Part shown: positions 35,400 through 46,031 of the stretch, piece by piece
How positions within the stretch are numbered: the first letter of the stretch is position 1
How the letters are laid out: every line of letters starts with the position of its first letter
DNA from: Escallonia rubra
Lineage: Eukaryota; Streptophyta; Magnoliopsida; Escalloniales; Escalloniaceae
Reading direction: 5' to 3'
DNA: 64,000 nucleotides
Assembly: GCA_033065855.1 (NCBI GenBank)
Contig: JAVXUO010000706.1
Location: forward strand, 1-64,000
The notes under the pieces: generated by a model
What the model saw: the letters and a program-made list of their open reading frames with translations, nothing else
Database searches by the model: none
What the model was told of the DNA's origin: nothing
Position numbers and translations under genes: made by a program

Positions 35400-37080
35400 T
35401 ATGATGCGCTCTGTGCTTATCACGCCCAAGGCTGAGGAGGAGCAGTACCACTTTGCACAATTATATTAGGGTCAGTGGAAAGAGTTGTAAGGTCATTATT
35501 AATGGAGATAGTTATACGAATGTGGTGGCTAAGTCCGTGGTGGCTAAGTCCAAAGTTGAAGCCTGAGCCACATCCTCCGGCCTATAGCGCTGCATGGGCT
35601 TCAAGACATATATACCATTCAATCACAAGAGTGTTCTTCCGATCCAATTTGCTAGTTATCGCGATCAAATTTGGCGTGATGTCCTTCCTACGGATCTTGC
35701 CTTGCATCTTTAATGTTAATGTGACTCATTCTGGTGGGTCAAAAGCATGTCTTTAAACATGGGGAAAAAAAGGTAGTGCTCACACTATTCAAACCAAAAG
35801 AGAATCCTTCGGCTTGTCCAAAGGGAAATGCCATCCTGGTTAAATTGCTGAAACCCCTGCATTGGTCAAGAAGACCAACGATACCCCTATGAGGTGTGGA
35901 TGTTAGTGAAATTCTCTCCGGGTTTAGTAAGGTTATGCCTGGTGAGTTACTTGATCACTTACCACCCCTTAGGCATATACAACATGCCATAGATTTACTG
36001 CCAAGGTCTCACTACCCAATCTACTGCATCATCAAATGAACCCCACAGAGCAGCTAGAGATGAAGTGTTGGGTTAGATGTTGCGGAAGAGGTTTGTGCAA
36101 GATAGTCTTAGTCCTCGTGCCATTCCAGCCTCGCTCACTCATAAGAGAGATGGTAAGTCGAGGGATGTCTATAGATAGTCAAGCTATTAATAGAATCACC
36201 CGTACCAAGACATGATGATATGTTAGATATGCTCGCGGGGGCCTCAAGTATTTACTAAGAGAGATCTACAAAGTGGGTACGACCAGATCCGTATGCGAGA
36301 GGGTCACGAGTGGAAGACCGCCTTCGATATGAAGGATGGTCTTAACGAATTGCTAGTCATGTCATTTGGCTTATCCATTGCACCTAGTACCTTTATGCGT
36401 AATCAGGTGCCTTGCCCCTCAATTGGTCTCGTTGTTGTAGTCTACTTCGATGACAGCCTCATTTACAGTAAAAGCCCTCAAGGAACACTTCACTTACGTC
36501 AAATGTTAGATGTTCTCCGTTGTGAGGAGCTTCAAATTTATTTAAAGAAGAGTCTTCTGTTGTATCAATTGGGTTTCTTGTGTCCTGAGTTGGTGTTGCT
36601 GCTGATCCGGAGAAGTTTAGGGCCATTAGGGAGTGCCAGAGCCTTCTAACATTCACAAGGCCAGGAGTTTTCACAGGTTACTGCCACTTTTATAGGAGGT
36701 TTGTGAAGGGCTCTAGTACCATCATGGCTCCAATTACTAATAGCATGAAAAAGGATAATTTATGTAGACTAATGCGGCAGCTAATTCATTTTGAGTGATA
36801 AAAGATAAGTTGTCTCCATCCCTAGTCCCAGGACTTGCTGATTTTACTAGAGCTTTTGAGGTTGCTTGTGACGCCTTGGCTGTTGGGAACAGGGGAGTAA
36901 TTAAGCCAGGGGGGCCATTTTGTTGCATTTTTCGCAAGAAACTGAATGAGATCCGGCAACGATACTCCACCTATGATCACGAGTTTTATGCCGTTGTTCA
37001 GGCACTTAGGTATTGGCATCACTATTTGTTGCCCATAGAGTTCATTTTGTATTCTGATCATGCGGCATTGAGATAACTGA
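35400..37080 (+). pseudogene. gypsy protease-RT-RNase H (decayed)
   Basis: Traces of protease lie near 35450-35750. RT is best seen at 36293-36649: [16 protein letters not shown], then [14 protein letters not shown] and [14 protein letters not shown], with the YFDD catalytic box near 36443. RNase H is at 36795-37076: FEVACDALAVGNRGV, RQRYSTYDHEFYAVVQALRY and SDHAALR. Several frameshifts occur between these blocks. Confidence 0.85.
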
Positions 37081-37299
37081 ACTCACTAAAAGAAGAGTTG
37101 AGTTCCTGGCAATACTGACAGGTTGAGTTTTATCAAGAGTACACCTTTTATCAAGCATCGTAAGTAAGGGAATAGAGGACAAACCCACTGATGCACTTCA
37201 TAGGGTTATAGCTACCTTACACTCCATGTGTGTGAAGGTAGTGGATTTTGCGAGGGTCTTTCGCGAGAACCCAATTTGTTGAGATCTAGTGAAACCTAT

Positions 37300-38755
37300 G
37301 GAGCCGCTTCAGAGTGGTAATTCTCCTCTGACAATTGGTTTTGTCATCGGTGATGGCTATCTGCTCAAGGGCTCCTGTTTGTATATACCCAGCACGTCTT
37401 TGAGAAATTACTTAATTTTAGAATAACACGCGGGTGGGCTCGCTATTTCATTTTGGTCGTGAGAAGACAATTAAGTTTGTCGAGGATAGATTCTTTTGGC
37501 CGAGCCTTAAATGTGATGTAGCTCGTACTATTTCCCAGTGCAATACGTGTCTGACAGCTAAAGTAGGAAAGCAAAATACGGTATCATACACCCCTCTTCC
37601 TTCCTAAGCCACATGCCCCTTTCCCGGACGTTAGCATGGAATTTGTGCTGGGCACCAAGGACGGTTAGGAAGCACGAGTCGTTTTTGTTATAGTGAACCG
37701 TTTTCGAAAATGGCACATTTTATTCCATACAACACAATGGATGATGCCTCACATGTAACGAAATTTCCTTGGTCAGATTGTGCACTTGCGCGAAAGGCAA
37801 TTGAGTCCAATAGAGATGTGGAACTTATGAGTTATATTTAGAAACCTCTCTAGAAGACACTCAACACTAGGCTCCAGTTTTTCCACCGCATACCACCCTA
37901 GAGGCCAATGGTTAGACCGACATAGTCAATAGGAGCCTAGGACATTTATCAAGATGTCTTGTCAGGGACCACCTCTATACTTGGAATTGTATTATGCCTA
38001 TGGCAGAGTTTGCTTATAACAGCCCTGTCAACCATTCTAGCAGTACGAGCCCATTTTAGATTTATACAAGGTATCAGCCTCAGATTTCAATTTAATTGTG
38101 ATTCCACTTTCCATCACATCTAGGAGCGTTGAGTCTATCGAGTCATTTGCACATCATGCTCATGATTTACATGCTGAGGTGGAAAATCATTTTGAGCATG
38201 AAAATATTAAGTTTGTAGCAGATGTTCATCGCAAATGCCAAGAATTTCTGAAAATAGCGAGGTATTGATTTGCTTCAGAGTAGTTTCCTCCAAAAACTTG
38301 GATAAAATAAACATGCTTGACGAATGGGCCTGTATCATGTTTGACACAAGTTTGGTGTTAATGCTTATGAGATGGACCTCCCTCGTGACTGGAGAATTAA
38401 TCTAGTGTTTAATGTAGAGGACCTTAGCCCTTACCATGAACCTAAAGATATTCATGTTACACCGTTTAGCCCTTCTTCGTCATCGCCATCTTCTCCAGCC
38501 CTTCCAATGACCGTGTCATTACCACCATTACCAGTTCCCACTTCCCCCTAACCCATCCTACACTTCATCTAAGAGACAAGCAGGTGAGGTGATTGAGACG
38601 TGGTTGATGAGCGGATCATGTCGACGAAGCATCGCGGCTATAGGCAATTTTGGGTCAAATAGAATGATTTTACGTGGATTACTGCTGAAGAGTTTCCGAG
38701 ACTAGATCCTGATTTGTTAGGTGATACTATGCATTTGCTTCGCAAGAGACAAATC
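37300..38755 (+). pseudogene. gypsy integrase and chromodomain-like end (decayed)
   Basis: The zinc-binding end is seen as CNTCLTAKVGKQN near 37540. The catalytic core follows in broken frames (DVSMEFVLGTKDG near 37630, a VNRFRKW-like piece near 37695, a YHPRGQW-like piece near 37890). The C-terminal part near 38585-38760 reads GEVIETW, then STKHRGYRQFWVK, TWITAEEFPRLDPDLLGD and MHLLRKRQIF, which fits the chromodomain tail of chromoviruses. Confidence 0.72.
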
Positions 38756-38774
38756 TTTTAAATCCCGGGGGAAA

Positions 38775-39067
38775 TGATAGAATCGAACCTCAAAGCTTCG
38801 GGATTACAAGCACTGTCATCGATTTACTTAATGTTTTGTTTGAGTTGTATTGCTTTTCTTTATTTACCCTTGCTTGGGCATTTTGGTACTTTATTATTAT
38901 TTATTAATTCGCGTTCTGGTGACTAAGTGTAAAGGTATCAATTTTGGAAATGTCTAGACATTTAGTATTTTATCGATAAAGTTAATGATTCAAATAGTTT
39001 GAGTGTTGTATAAGAGTTAGCAGCATTAGTAAATGGAGACTGCGTAAGAAGTATAAAAAAGGGAACA
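38775..39067 (+). repeat. 3' LTR
   Basis: Starts TGATAGAATCGAACCTC after GGGGGAAA. It shares CAAATAGTTTGAG and TTTTATCGATAAAGTTAATG with the 5' LTR. The end at GGGAACA is my estimate. Confidence 0.75.
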
Positions 39068-39099
39068 TGATCCAAAGATTACGATCTTGTGCTATACAG

Positions 39100-39240
39100 C
39101 ACATCTACTTTAATAGCTTTAGCGACAAAAGACTATTGCTAAAAGTGATGTGTCACCATTACTGAACTTAATAGCGACAATTTTTTATCGCTAGAACACA
39201 TTTAGTGACGCTTTTTCTGCTATAGCAGTAGATCATAATC
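39100..39240. repeat. CACTA-like subterminal repeat fragment
   Basis: TTTAGCGACAAAAG, TAGCGACAATTTTTTATCGCTAG and TTTAGTGACGC resemble the GTCGCTAAA repeats at 4840-5331. No terminus was found. Confidence 0.5.
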
Positions 39241-40235
39241 CTCGGATCTACATAAAAAACGCAACCATTAAAGAGCGTATGGCTTCAAACTTTAGATAGA
39301 AAGAATTAAATTTACTGGGCTCACTGATGGCTGGCATGTGTCCATATAGATCTGATTAATGTGTTTATTGGCCGTTAATTGAAAGTGTGAGCTTTCCCCC
39401 ATCCGAATCTGCATTACTGCACTTGGTGGTGGCAACCAGAGAATTACCCAATACACCAAAAAATAGCCCCTTCTAAGAACCTAGATTCTTTGTGGTTAGT
39501 TCCAAGAGTTAATTAGCAATGTAAACAAACCAGCAATATTGCACCCGGGAATAAAAGAAATATCAACCACGGCACCGAGCAATAGCCCCTTTACGAAAAT
39601 AATTAAGGTATATTCAATTTTTGTTCAAACACTGAATTAGGTACCGAACCCTAGTCCTAAAATACGTTATCCATCAACAAGTAATAGGACTAAATGCATG
39701 AGATAGGCCTGTAATCAGAAAGATCTAAACGAGAAGAATATACATATTGCTCGTCTAACAGTCATCATCATGATCGTCAACAACATCAAGCATCACAATC
39801 GTACCGCCGGTCAAAAATCGCATAAATAATAGTGACAGAACACTCATTTCAAAAGATCGATTTCACTGATCGAAAGGCAAAGAGATATATCGTGTAGATA
39901 AACACGAAGAAAGCATTAAAATCTATACCTGGGTCTGTTCACAACAGCAGTGTAGTATATGTGTGATGCAGCGTCTGATTGGTGGGAGGTTGAATGAAGG
40001 TTTAAAGCAGGATTCAACCCGAAAAATCAGGGATCGGAATTAGATTCCGCTAGCCGATAGACAGTGAAGTGCGCTATTCTGACTCACTACGAGCGCCACT
40101 CCAGAATCTGAGAACAGGCACGCTCTAATAATTAAGCCGGGACGCGCGGCGCGGGATGTGAAAAACAAAAAATAAAAAATAAAAAGAGTAAAGGAGATAA
40201 CGTTACCAATTTCGAAAGTGAATTGATATCTACCG
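39241..40235. other. Unassigned; possible 5' exon of a minus-strand gene
   Basis: No protein is recognised. On the minus strand CAGACCCAG followed by GTATAGATTTT (39930 downwards) would make a fair splice donor, so a 5' leader exon is conceivable, but nothing else supports it. Confidence 0.25.
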
Positions 40236-40242
40236 GCTAAAA

Positions 40243-40259
40243 CCCGTGCTATGCACGGG
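40243..40259. repeat. Perfect 7-bp-stem hairpin
   Basis: CCCGTGC, TAT, GCACGGG. Confidence 0.85.
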
Positions 40260-40852
40260 AAATATCTATCTATGTGTCATGGCTATAAGCACCTCTAAAA
40301 TTTTCTTAACAACAATTCACCCAAAAAAAAAAAAAAAAAGGATGGAGAAATATTACAAACCCGCAGATGGTAAAAACAAAAAATCATAGTAGTTTACAGA
40401 CACTATTACATGGTTGTTGGCTAATTATAGTTTGTTTTTTATTAATTTCAGAGGATTATTAGGTACCATTATTGCATCTTTTAATAGTAAAGTAGTGCGA
40501 TTTGAAAGAAAATGATTGAAAGTTCTGGTATAAATTCAAAATTGACAATTACTTAAAAAGAACCTTAATTTGTTTCTCCATAAACTTTATTTTGTCAATT
40601 AAAGATAAATATTGTTTCAAAGTACCTAATATCCCAAATGAATAAGTGATAAAGGTTTCCAAAAAGGTGTTCCCCTCGGTGATAAACAACTAAATCTCGA
40701 CCTAAAGAAAGTAGGGATTTCAAAAGTGCTAACTTAAATTTCCTTATTAAAAATGCGTTACTGTTAAAGTCTTTACACTCCTGCAATCTCACTGATCAAA
40801 CTGTCACACAAAAAAAAAATCATTAACATGCGATCAAATCGTCAGAGAATTA
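40260..40852. other. AT-rich, no gene seen
   Basis: Contains an A run at 40323-40339. No coding support. Confidence 0.4.
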
Positions 40853-41084
40853 GTGCTGCTAAATATAATATGGAGAAATACTAAATATCGACTAAAGAAA
40901 GTAATCTTGAGAGAAGTGCTACTAAAGATATTATGGAGAAATACTAAATATTGACTAAAGAAAGTAATCCTGAGAGAAGTGCTCGTAAATATAATACTAA
41001 ATATTGACTAAAGAAAGTAATCGTCAGATAAGTGCTCCTAAATATATTCAGGAGAAAGACAAAATATTGACTGAAAAAAGTAAG
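40853..41084. repeat. 63-bp tandem repeat, about 3.7 copies
   Basis: Units start GTGCTNCTAAATATAATATGG at 40853 and 40916 (63 bp each). The third at 40979 lacks about 10 bp, and the fourth starts near 41030. Each contains AAATATTGACTAAAGAAAGT. Confidence 0.88.
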
Positions 41085-41400
41085 TGTTCATTTGTTCTGT
41101 TTCGATACTTTTAGTAAGAGCCACGTTGTTGATAAAGTTTATAAGCTATGCAATTCCACCAAATATACTACAAAATCAAGTTATACTATATTTACCTTTA
41201 TGTCCTTCACTTGTAGGAGGGGTATTATTATAACTATCTAATTGTTTCTCATCAGATTATCCTATGCATATTTTACTTTGGATTTTGAGACACACATGAG
41301 ATAGTGAGTATGACAAAGTGGGAGTTCGAGATTTGATTAATAAATTATTCATGAATGTGGAGTCGTAAAATTGGTGATACATTGAGACATAATCATATTA

Positions 41401-42042
41401 GAGCCCGTCTGGGATTGATTCCGAAAATTAGAATTCTGCTTAAATTTTAATCAGTTTTCAAAATAAGATTTAATCTACTTTAAGTAGAATCACTTCATTG
41501 TTTGTCAAAAGTAGTTATAAACTAACTTAAAGTTATAAAATTATTTGGATAAAAAGTACTTAAATCAGTTCCACTACAACAAAATGACCATAGAGAACAC
41601 TTAATGAATAAATTTTTTATATCCATTTAGAAAGGTGATGTGAAGATAACTTTTATTTGTAAATAACTATATTACACAAGTAAATTATCAAAAATTTATT
41701 TTCATCCACCTACAAACGTTGTTTATTTTTTACTTTAAATTAAAAACACTCACGATCTCACATAAGTGATTATAGTATAATAACTTTCATAAATTAATTA
41801 AAAGGTATGAGATGTCATTTTGTTAGAAATATAAGGATAGTAAGGTAAATTAGAATGTCAAACCTGGTTATGAGAAAAGTGATTATTTCATAATCTTCAC
41901 TTTTTCAGGATTATGGATTTAATCAGTGTGAGCTTTTTGAGGCAAATTAAATCTCTTAATATGTTTTGTCAAACACCAACAAACCGATTTAATCTAGATT
42001 AAATCGCGTTTGACCATCTCAAAATCAATGACAAACACCCTC
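41401..42042. mobile_element. Tourist-like MITE (PIF/Harbinger type)
   Basis: The 642-bp element is flanked by TTA on both sides (41398-41400, 42043-42045). Ends GAGCCCGTCTGGGATTGATT and AATCAATGACAAACACCCTC (read inwards GAGGGTGTTTGTCATTGATT) form an imperfect inverted repeat, and AGATTTAATCTA words near both ends pair too. No coding capacity. Confidence 0.72.
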
Positions 42043-42045
42043 TTA

Positions 42046-43437
42046 GTAAATTTCGTAAAATCTTATAGTCTCTGTTTGTTTTTTCTGCTCATTTTTCTTC
42101 TTTTCATTGCTCGATACTTCTTTAACTTGTAACATGTGTAATTGTCTCTCGACTACTATTGTAAGAATTTCTTCACCCAACTCCATATTTACTAGTTAAA
42201 ACTTCCTAGCTACACTAAATATTTTAATAAACATATAGGAAGAGAAAATGGTCACTAAAAGGAGGATTGTAGTCATGTTATGGGGGGTTATGTTGTGGGA
42301 GGAGGACAGGGTTCAACTACCATGCCTTTTAAAATGATTTGAAAATGCAGTACAGAAGCATGCTTGGCCCATATGGGTAGCACTCTGCAATAAAATTTAT
42401 ATAACTATGTCAAAGTTTTCAACTCAAACCTCTGAAGGAATTGATTTCATGCCACTTCCTGCACACTCTTTTCTTTGGTTGTTTTCATGACCTTCGAAAG
42501 TGTGTTGTTTGATAGCAACAACAAAGCTGGTATATAAATCTTGGTGGCACGCATGTGATCAAACACACAAACACTACTTGAATAGCAGTGAAACAACGTT
42601 GACTTCACAACCTACCACTCACCAGATTCCCCATAATCCCCACCCAACACCTTCAGACATACACATAACACACGAAACACAAAGAGACATACCCCAATCC
42701 ACAGAGACACTGTTCACACCTGAACACCCATATACACAGAAAACACGGTACCCACCTCTCAACCCCTCATCACCAAAAATCAGGTGTTCTTCGGGTCGAT
42801 GGCGACTAGTCCATTGACATCGAACGACGACAACCGACTCACACCCCTCCGTATAACCCGACCCCCAACACCTTAGATCCCTTAAAATCCCCACCCAACA
42901 CCTTCAAAAGCTTCCACCACCGCACCAAGTACAACACTGCCATCATATATGGCAACCTTCAGTCCGGCAGTAACCGATCCATCCTCGAACTACTGCTAAG
43001 AATAGAGAGGATATGTAACTACTTCATTATGGATAAGAAATAATTGGTCGATTAAATAGAAATGAAATTATAGTTAGTATTGTACCTGATCATGCTCGAG
43101 TATTGTTCGTATGCATACCTTCATATTTTTGTCAGATTACCGAAATTCAGAAAATGTTTGAACTGAAAGTAGTTGTTGATAAGGAGTGGAAGTTCAAACA
43201 AACTGAGCCAGGTTGTGGCTAAAACAAAGGAACCAGTGAAAAGGAATTAAAAAAGGTCAGATGCGGTTTTGGCTAGACGAAAGAAGATCATGGGGCTAAA
43301 CTTTAGGAAGGTATAATAGTTATGCCTATTTCTTTAGCCGATAGATTTTTTTCATCTATTCTATTTATAACAAAAATTCAAGAATTCTAGACGGTACTTT
43401 GGAAGGCATAGATACTATCAAATGAATATATATATAT
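42046..43437. other. Unassigned, includes C-rich pseudo-frames
   Basis: The frame at 42500-42817 is Pro/Thr/His-rich because of CCA/CAC words. CCCCACCCAACACCTTCA occurs at about 42636 and 42890, a short direct repeat. No gene is supported. Confidence 0.4.
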
Positions 43438-44359
43438 GGGAGCTGATCCGTTGAGAGCGTGGGCAAAATAGGAGAAGTTGCAAGCGCGATCTGACCGTCC
43501 ATCCCGAAAGATGGACGTGCCAGATCGCGCCTTTTTCGAAAGCTGTCAGTCGTCCGCCATACAGTATGGCGGACGGTTTTTTTTTACCAAATTGCCCCTC
43601 CGCGCCTGTCCGCTAAACTGTATGGCGGAGGACATTAAAGTCCTGATGGGAGACAGCCAAAAAGACGTCCGCGATACTGTATGGCGGACGTCCCCTAGGC
43701 TGACACCTGTCCTTAGGCTGACACCTTTTTGCCCCAACACTTAAAAAAAAAAAATTCGGCCCTATGTACGTCCGCTATACTATATGGCGGACAGTCAAGC
43801 AGAAGGAAGCCTCCCCAACACTTAGTTTTTTTTCGGCCCTATGTGCGTCCGCTAAACTATATAGCGGACAGTCAAGCAGAAGGAAGCCGAAAAAAAACTT
43901 TAAGTGTTGGCTTCGGCTTCCTTCTGCTTGACTGTCCGCTATATAGTATAGCGGACGTACATAGGGCCGAAAAAAAAACTAAGTGTTGGGAATGTTTCCT
44001 TCTGCTTGATTGTCCGTTATATAGTATAGCGGACGTAGATAGGGCCGAAAAAAAAAACTTTAAGTGCTGGGGGAAAAAGGTCAGCCTAAGGACATGTGTC
44101 AGCCTAGGGGACGTCCGCCATACAGTATCGCGGACGTCTTTTGGCTGTCTCCCATCAGGACTTTAATGTCCTCCGCCATACAGTTTAGCGGACAGGCGCG
44201 GAGGGGCAATTTGGTAAAAAAACCCGTCCGCCATACTGTATGGCGGACGACTGATAGCTTTCGAAAAAGGCGCGATCTGGCACGTCCATCTTTCGGGATG
44301 GACGGTCAGATCGCGCTTGCAACTTCTCCTATTTTGCCCACGCTCTCAACGGATCAGCT

Positions 44360-44362
<3 letters not shown>
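43438..44362. mobile_element. Near-perfect 925-bp foldback element
   Basis: The left end GGGAGCTGATCCGTTGAGAG is matched exactly by CTCTCAACGGATCAGCTCCC at the right. Comparing the arms base by base over the first 300 bp I find only about four or five differences. Pairing continues to the centre near 43900. Both arms carry several 20-25-bp palindromes of the form TCCGCYATA...TATRGCGGA and a duplicated block of about 90 bp with TCAAGCAGAAGGAAGCC. It sits in a (TA)n tract on both sides. The frames seen across it are by-products. A transcript would fold into one long hairpin. Confidence 0.9.

Positions 44363-44400
<38 letters not shown>
44363..44400. repeat. TA microsatellite between two foldback elements
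   Basis: About nineteen TA units separate the elements ending at 44362 and starting at 44401. Confidence 0.95.
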
Positions 44401-44403
<3 letters not shown>

Positions 44404-44621
44404 GGCTGATCCAGTGCTAGTGCTAGCAACTTAACCCAAGTTGCTAGCGCGATCTGGCCATCCACGCGCGAGAATGGACGGCCAGATCGCGCGCCACAAT
44501 GGTCATTTTTTTCACCGTCTGCTATATTATGTAGCAGACGGTAAAATATCGTCCGCTAAATAATGTAGCAGATGGTCAAATCGCGCTAGCAACTTGCTAG
44601 CACTAGCAATGGATCAGCCCC
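44401..44621. mobile_element. Small foldback element in a TA tract
   Basis: Ends GGGGGCTGATCCAGTGCTAG and CACTAGCAATGGATCAGCCCC are inverted repeats over about 45 bp. A subterminal hairpin GCGATCTGGCCATCC...GGACGGCCAGATCGCGC and two palindromes (GTCTGCTATATTATGTAGCAGAC, GTCCGCTAAATAATGTAGCAG) fill the 221 bp. Both flanks are (TA)n. The terminus and the GCGATCTG hairpin are shared with 43438-44362. Confidence 0.85.
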
Positions 44622-44640
44622 TATATATATATATATATAA

Positions 44641-45828
44641 GGAGAGCGGATATGTTGCTAGCATTAGGCAATTTGCCTAAGGCTAGCGATCAAATTTACA
44701 TTGATTTGGCCATTTTTTATAATTCCTTTTTTTATATTTCTTCTCTCTCCCTGTTAATCAGTCTATTTCTCCCTCTCATTTGTCACACCTGCACACACCA
44801 AGAATCGCACAATCGCCAGCAGCCTCCGCCGACCAGCCTCTATACCAGCCATTTCCATCTGCCTCCTCCATCGCCGTCGGTCCTCTGATCCGTCATCGCC
44901 GTCACCATGGAAGCCCTAATCAAGTGAGACCTTTCGCAGCCCCAAATTTGACTTCAACCCGTCACCGCGCCATCACCAGCGACGCTCAATTTCCAGTGCC
45001 GGACACCATAAACAATTAGCCACACAACTGTCAAGACCCATCACTGCCCGCCCTCTCTCCTCTTGCCACCACTGTGCTGTCGCCGCCCATCCTTCTTCGC
45101 CGGAGACAACACCGCTTCCGGCATACCACCCACCACCTCTGTCATTACAAACTTACCATCGGCAGTGGTTATTGTTTAGAAAAGCTATTGCCCACCTCGA
45201 CCAAGTAAAAGCTATTAAGATGCACGAGCTTTTGGAATTTTTGTTTGTACATCAGATTCTTTACGATCATTGTCACTGGTTCTGTTGAAATCAATTCCCT
45301 CAAACGTGACTCCTTTTGGAATTTTGGTACTGACTACCAAATGCTGTGCCAAATCCCCATCCAAGCAGTCCCACTCCACATCCTCCACCTGAGAATTCAA
45401 GTGCCAATGGATCACTCGGTGCAAGTAGTTTAAAATAAACGATGTTGTGAGGTGTGTGTGGTTTCTTGTACCTATGTGCTAACGACACTTCAGGTAAAGG
45501 TGATTTAAAGGTTATACCTGCACCACACCCAACAAGTTCAAAGGCATCTGAATCAAACAAACAACATTAAGAAGGAGAGCATCTCTCTAATCAGATATAA
45601 GAGTAATAGTAATTTACTATGGAAAGACCACTCAGTGTTACGGTGGGAGGAAAAAGGGCCGAGAATGGTGTTTTTGCAGTGTAGTCTGATCACAGATAGA
45701 GATATTTGGTAAATTGACGAGAGAGAGAACACAGAAAAGAAATATTAGGTAGTTTAATTAAAAACTACGTAGTTTAATTCACTAGCCTTAGGCAACTTGT
45801 CTAAGGCTAGCAATATATTCGCTTTTCC

Positions 45829-45829
<1 letters not shown>
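44641..45829. mobile_element. 1.19-kb element with 50-bp inverted ends
   Basis: The left end, GGAGAGCGGATATGTTGCTA then GCATTAGGCAATTTGCCTAA, is matched by TTAGGCAACTTGTCTAAGGC and TAGCAATATATTCGCTTTTCC at the right. Flanks are (TA)n at left and (CA)n(TA)n at right. The interior holds a CT- and CCA-rich stretch (44740-45180), whose frames have no domain, and AT-rich DNA. No transposase, so it is non-autonomous. Confidence 0.75.

Positions 45830-45893
<64 letters not shown>
45829..45893. repeat. CA/TA microsatellite
   Basis: (CA)n followed by about twenty-four TA units. Confidence 0.95.
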
Positions 45894-45898
<5 letters not shown>

Positions 45899-45909
45899 CC
45901 ACCCACATA

Positions 45910-45991
45910 GTAAAATATCGTCTGCTACATAATGTAGCGGACGGCCAAATCGCGTTAGCAACTGGCTAGCGCTAGCAATGAATCAGCCCCC
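45910..45991. mobile_element. Right half of a small foldback element
   Basis: Matches 44541-44621 (GTAAAATATCGTC, ATAATGTAGCGGACGG, GCTAGCGCTAGCAATGAATC, AGCCCC) and ends at another TA run. The 14-bp word AACCACCCACATAG lies on both sides (45897-45910 and 46018-46031). Confidence 0.75.
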
Positions 45992-46031
45992 ATATATATA
46001 TATACATAGACGTAAGAAACCACCCACATAG

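Larger units (their letters stand above)
32415..39067 (+). mobile_element. Complete but decayed Ty3/gypsy chromovirus-like element
   Basis: Two LTRs (about 285 and 293 bp) flank gag, protease, RT, RNase H, integrase and a chromodomain-like end, all plus strand. A tRNA-Met-type primer site (TGGTAATCAGAGCG, 32706-32719) follows the left LTR, and a purine-rich GGGGGAAA lies just before the right LTR at 38775. The LTRs differ at many positions, so the insertion is old. I do not see a matching target duplication. Confidence 0.85.

Noticed and set aside
40853-41084. CRISPR-like array of regularly spaced repeats
   Set aside because: The repeats are contiguous without unique spacers, in a plant nuclear setting.
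42500-42894. Frames of 91-105 codons on both strands
   Set aside because: CCA/CAC composition; no domain.
43478-44420. Frames of 88-145 codons with repeated SIADV/RPPYS wording
   Set aside because: They arise from the foldback element's repeated palindromes, not from a protein gene.
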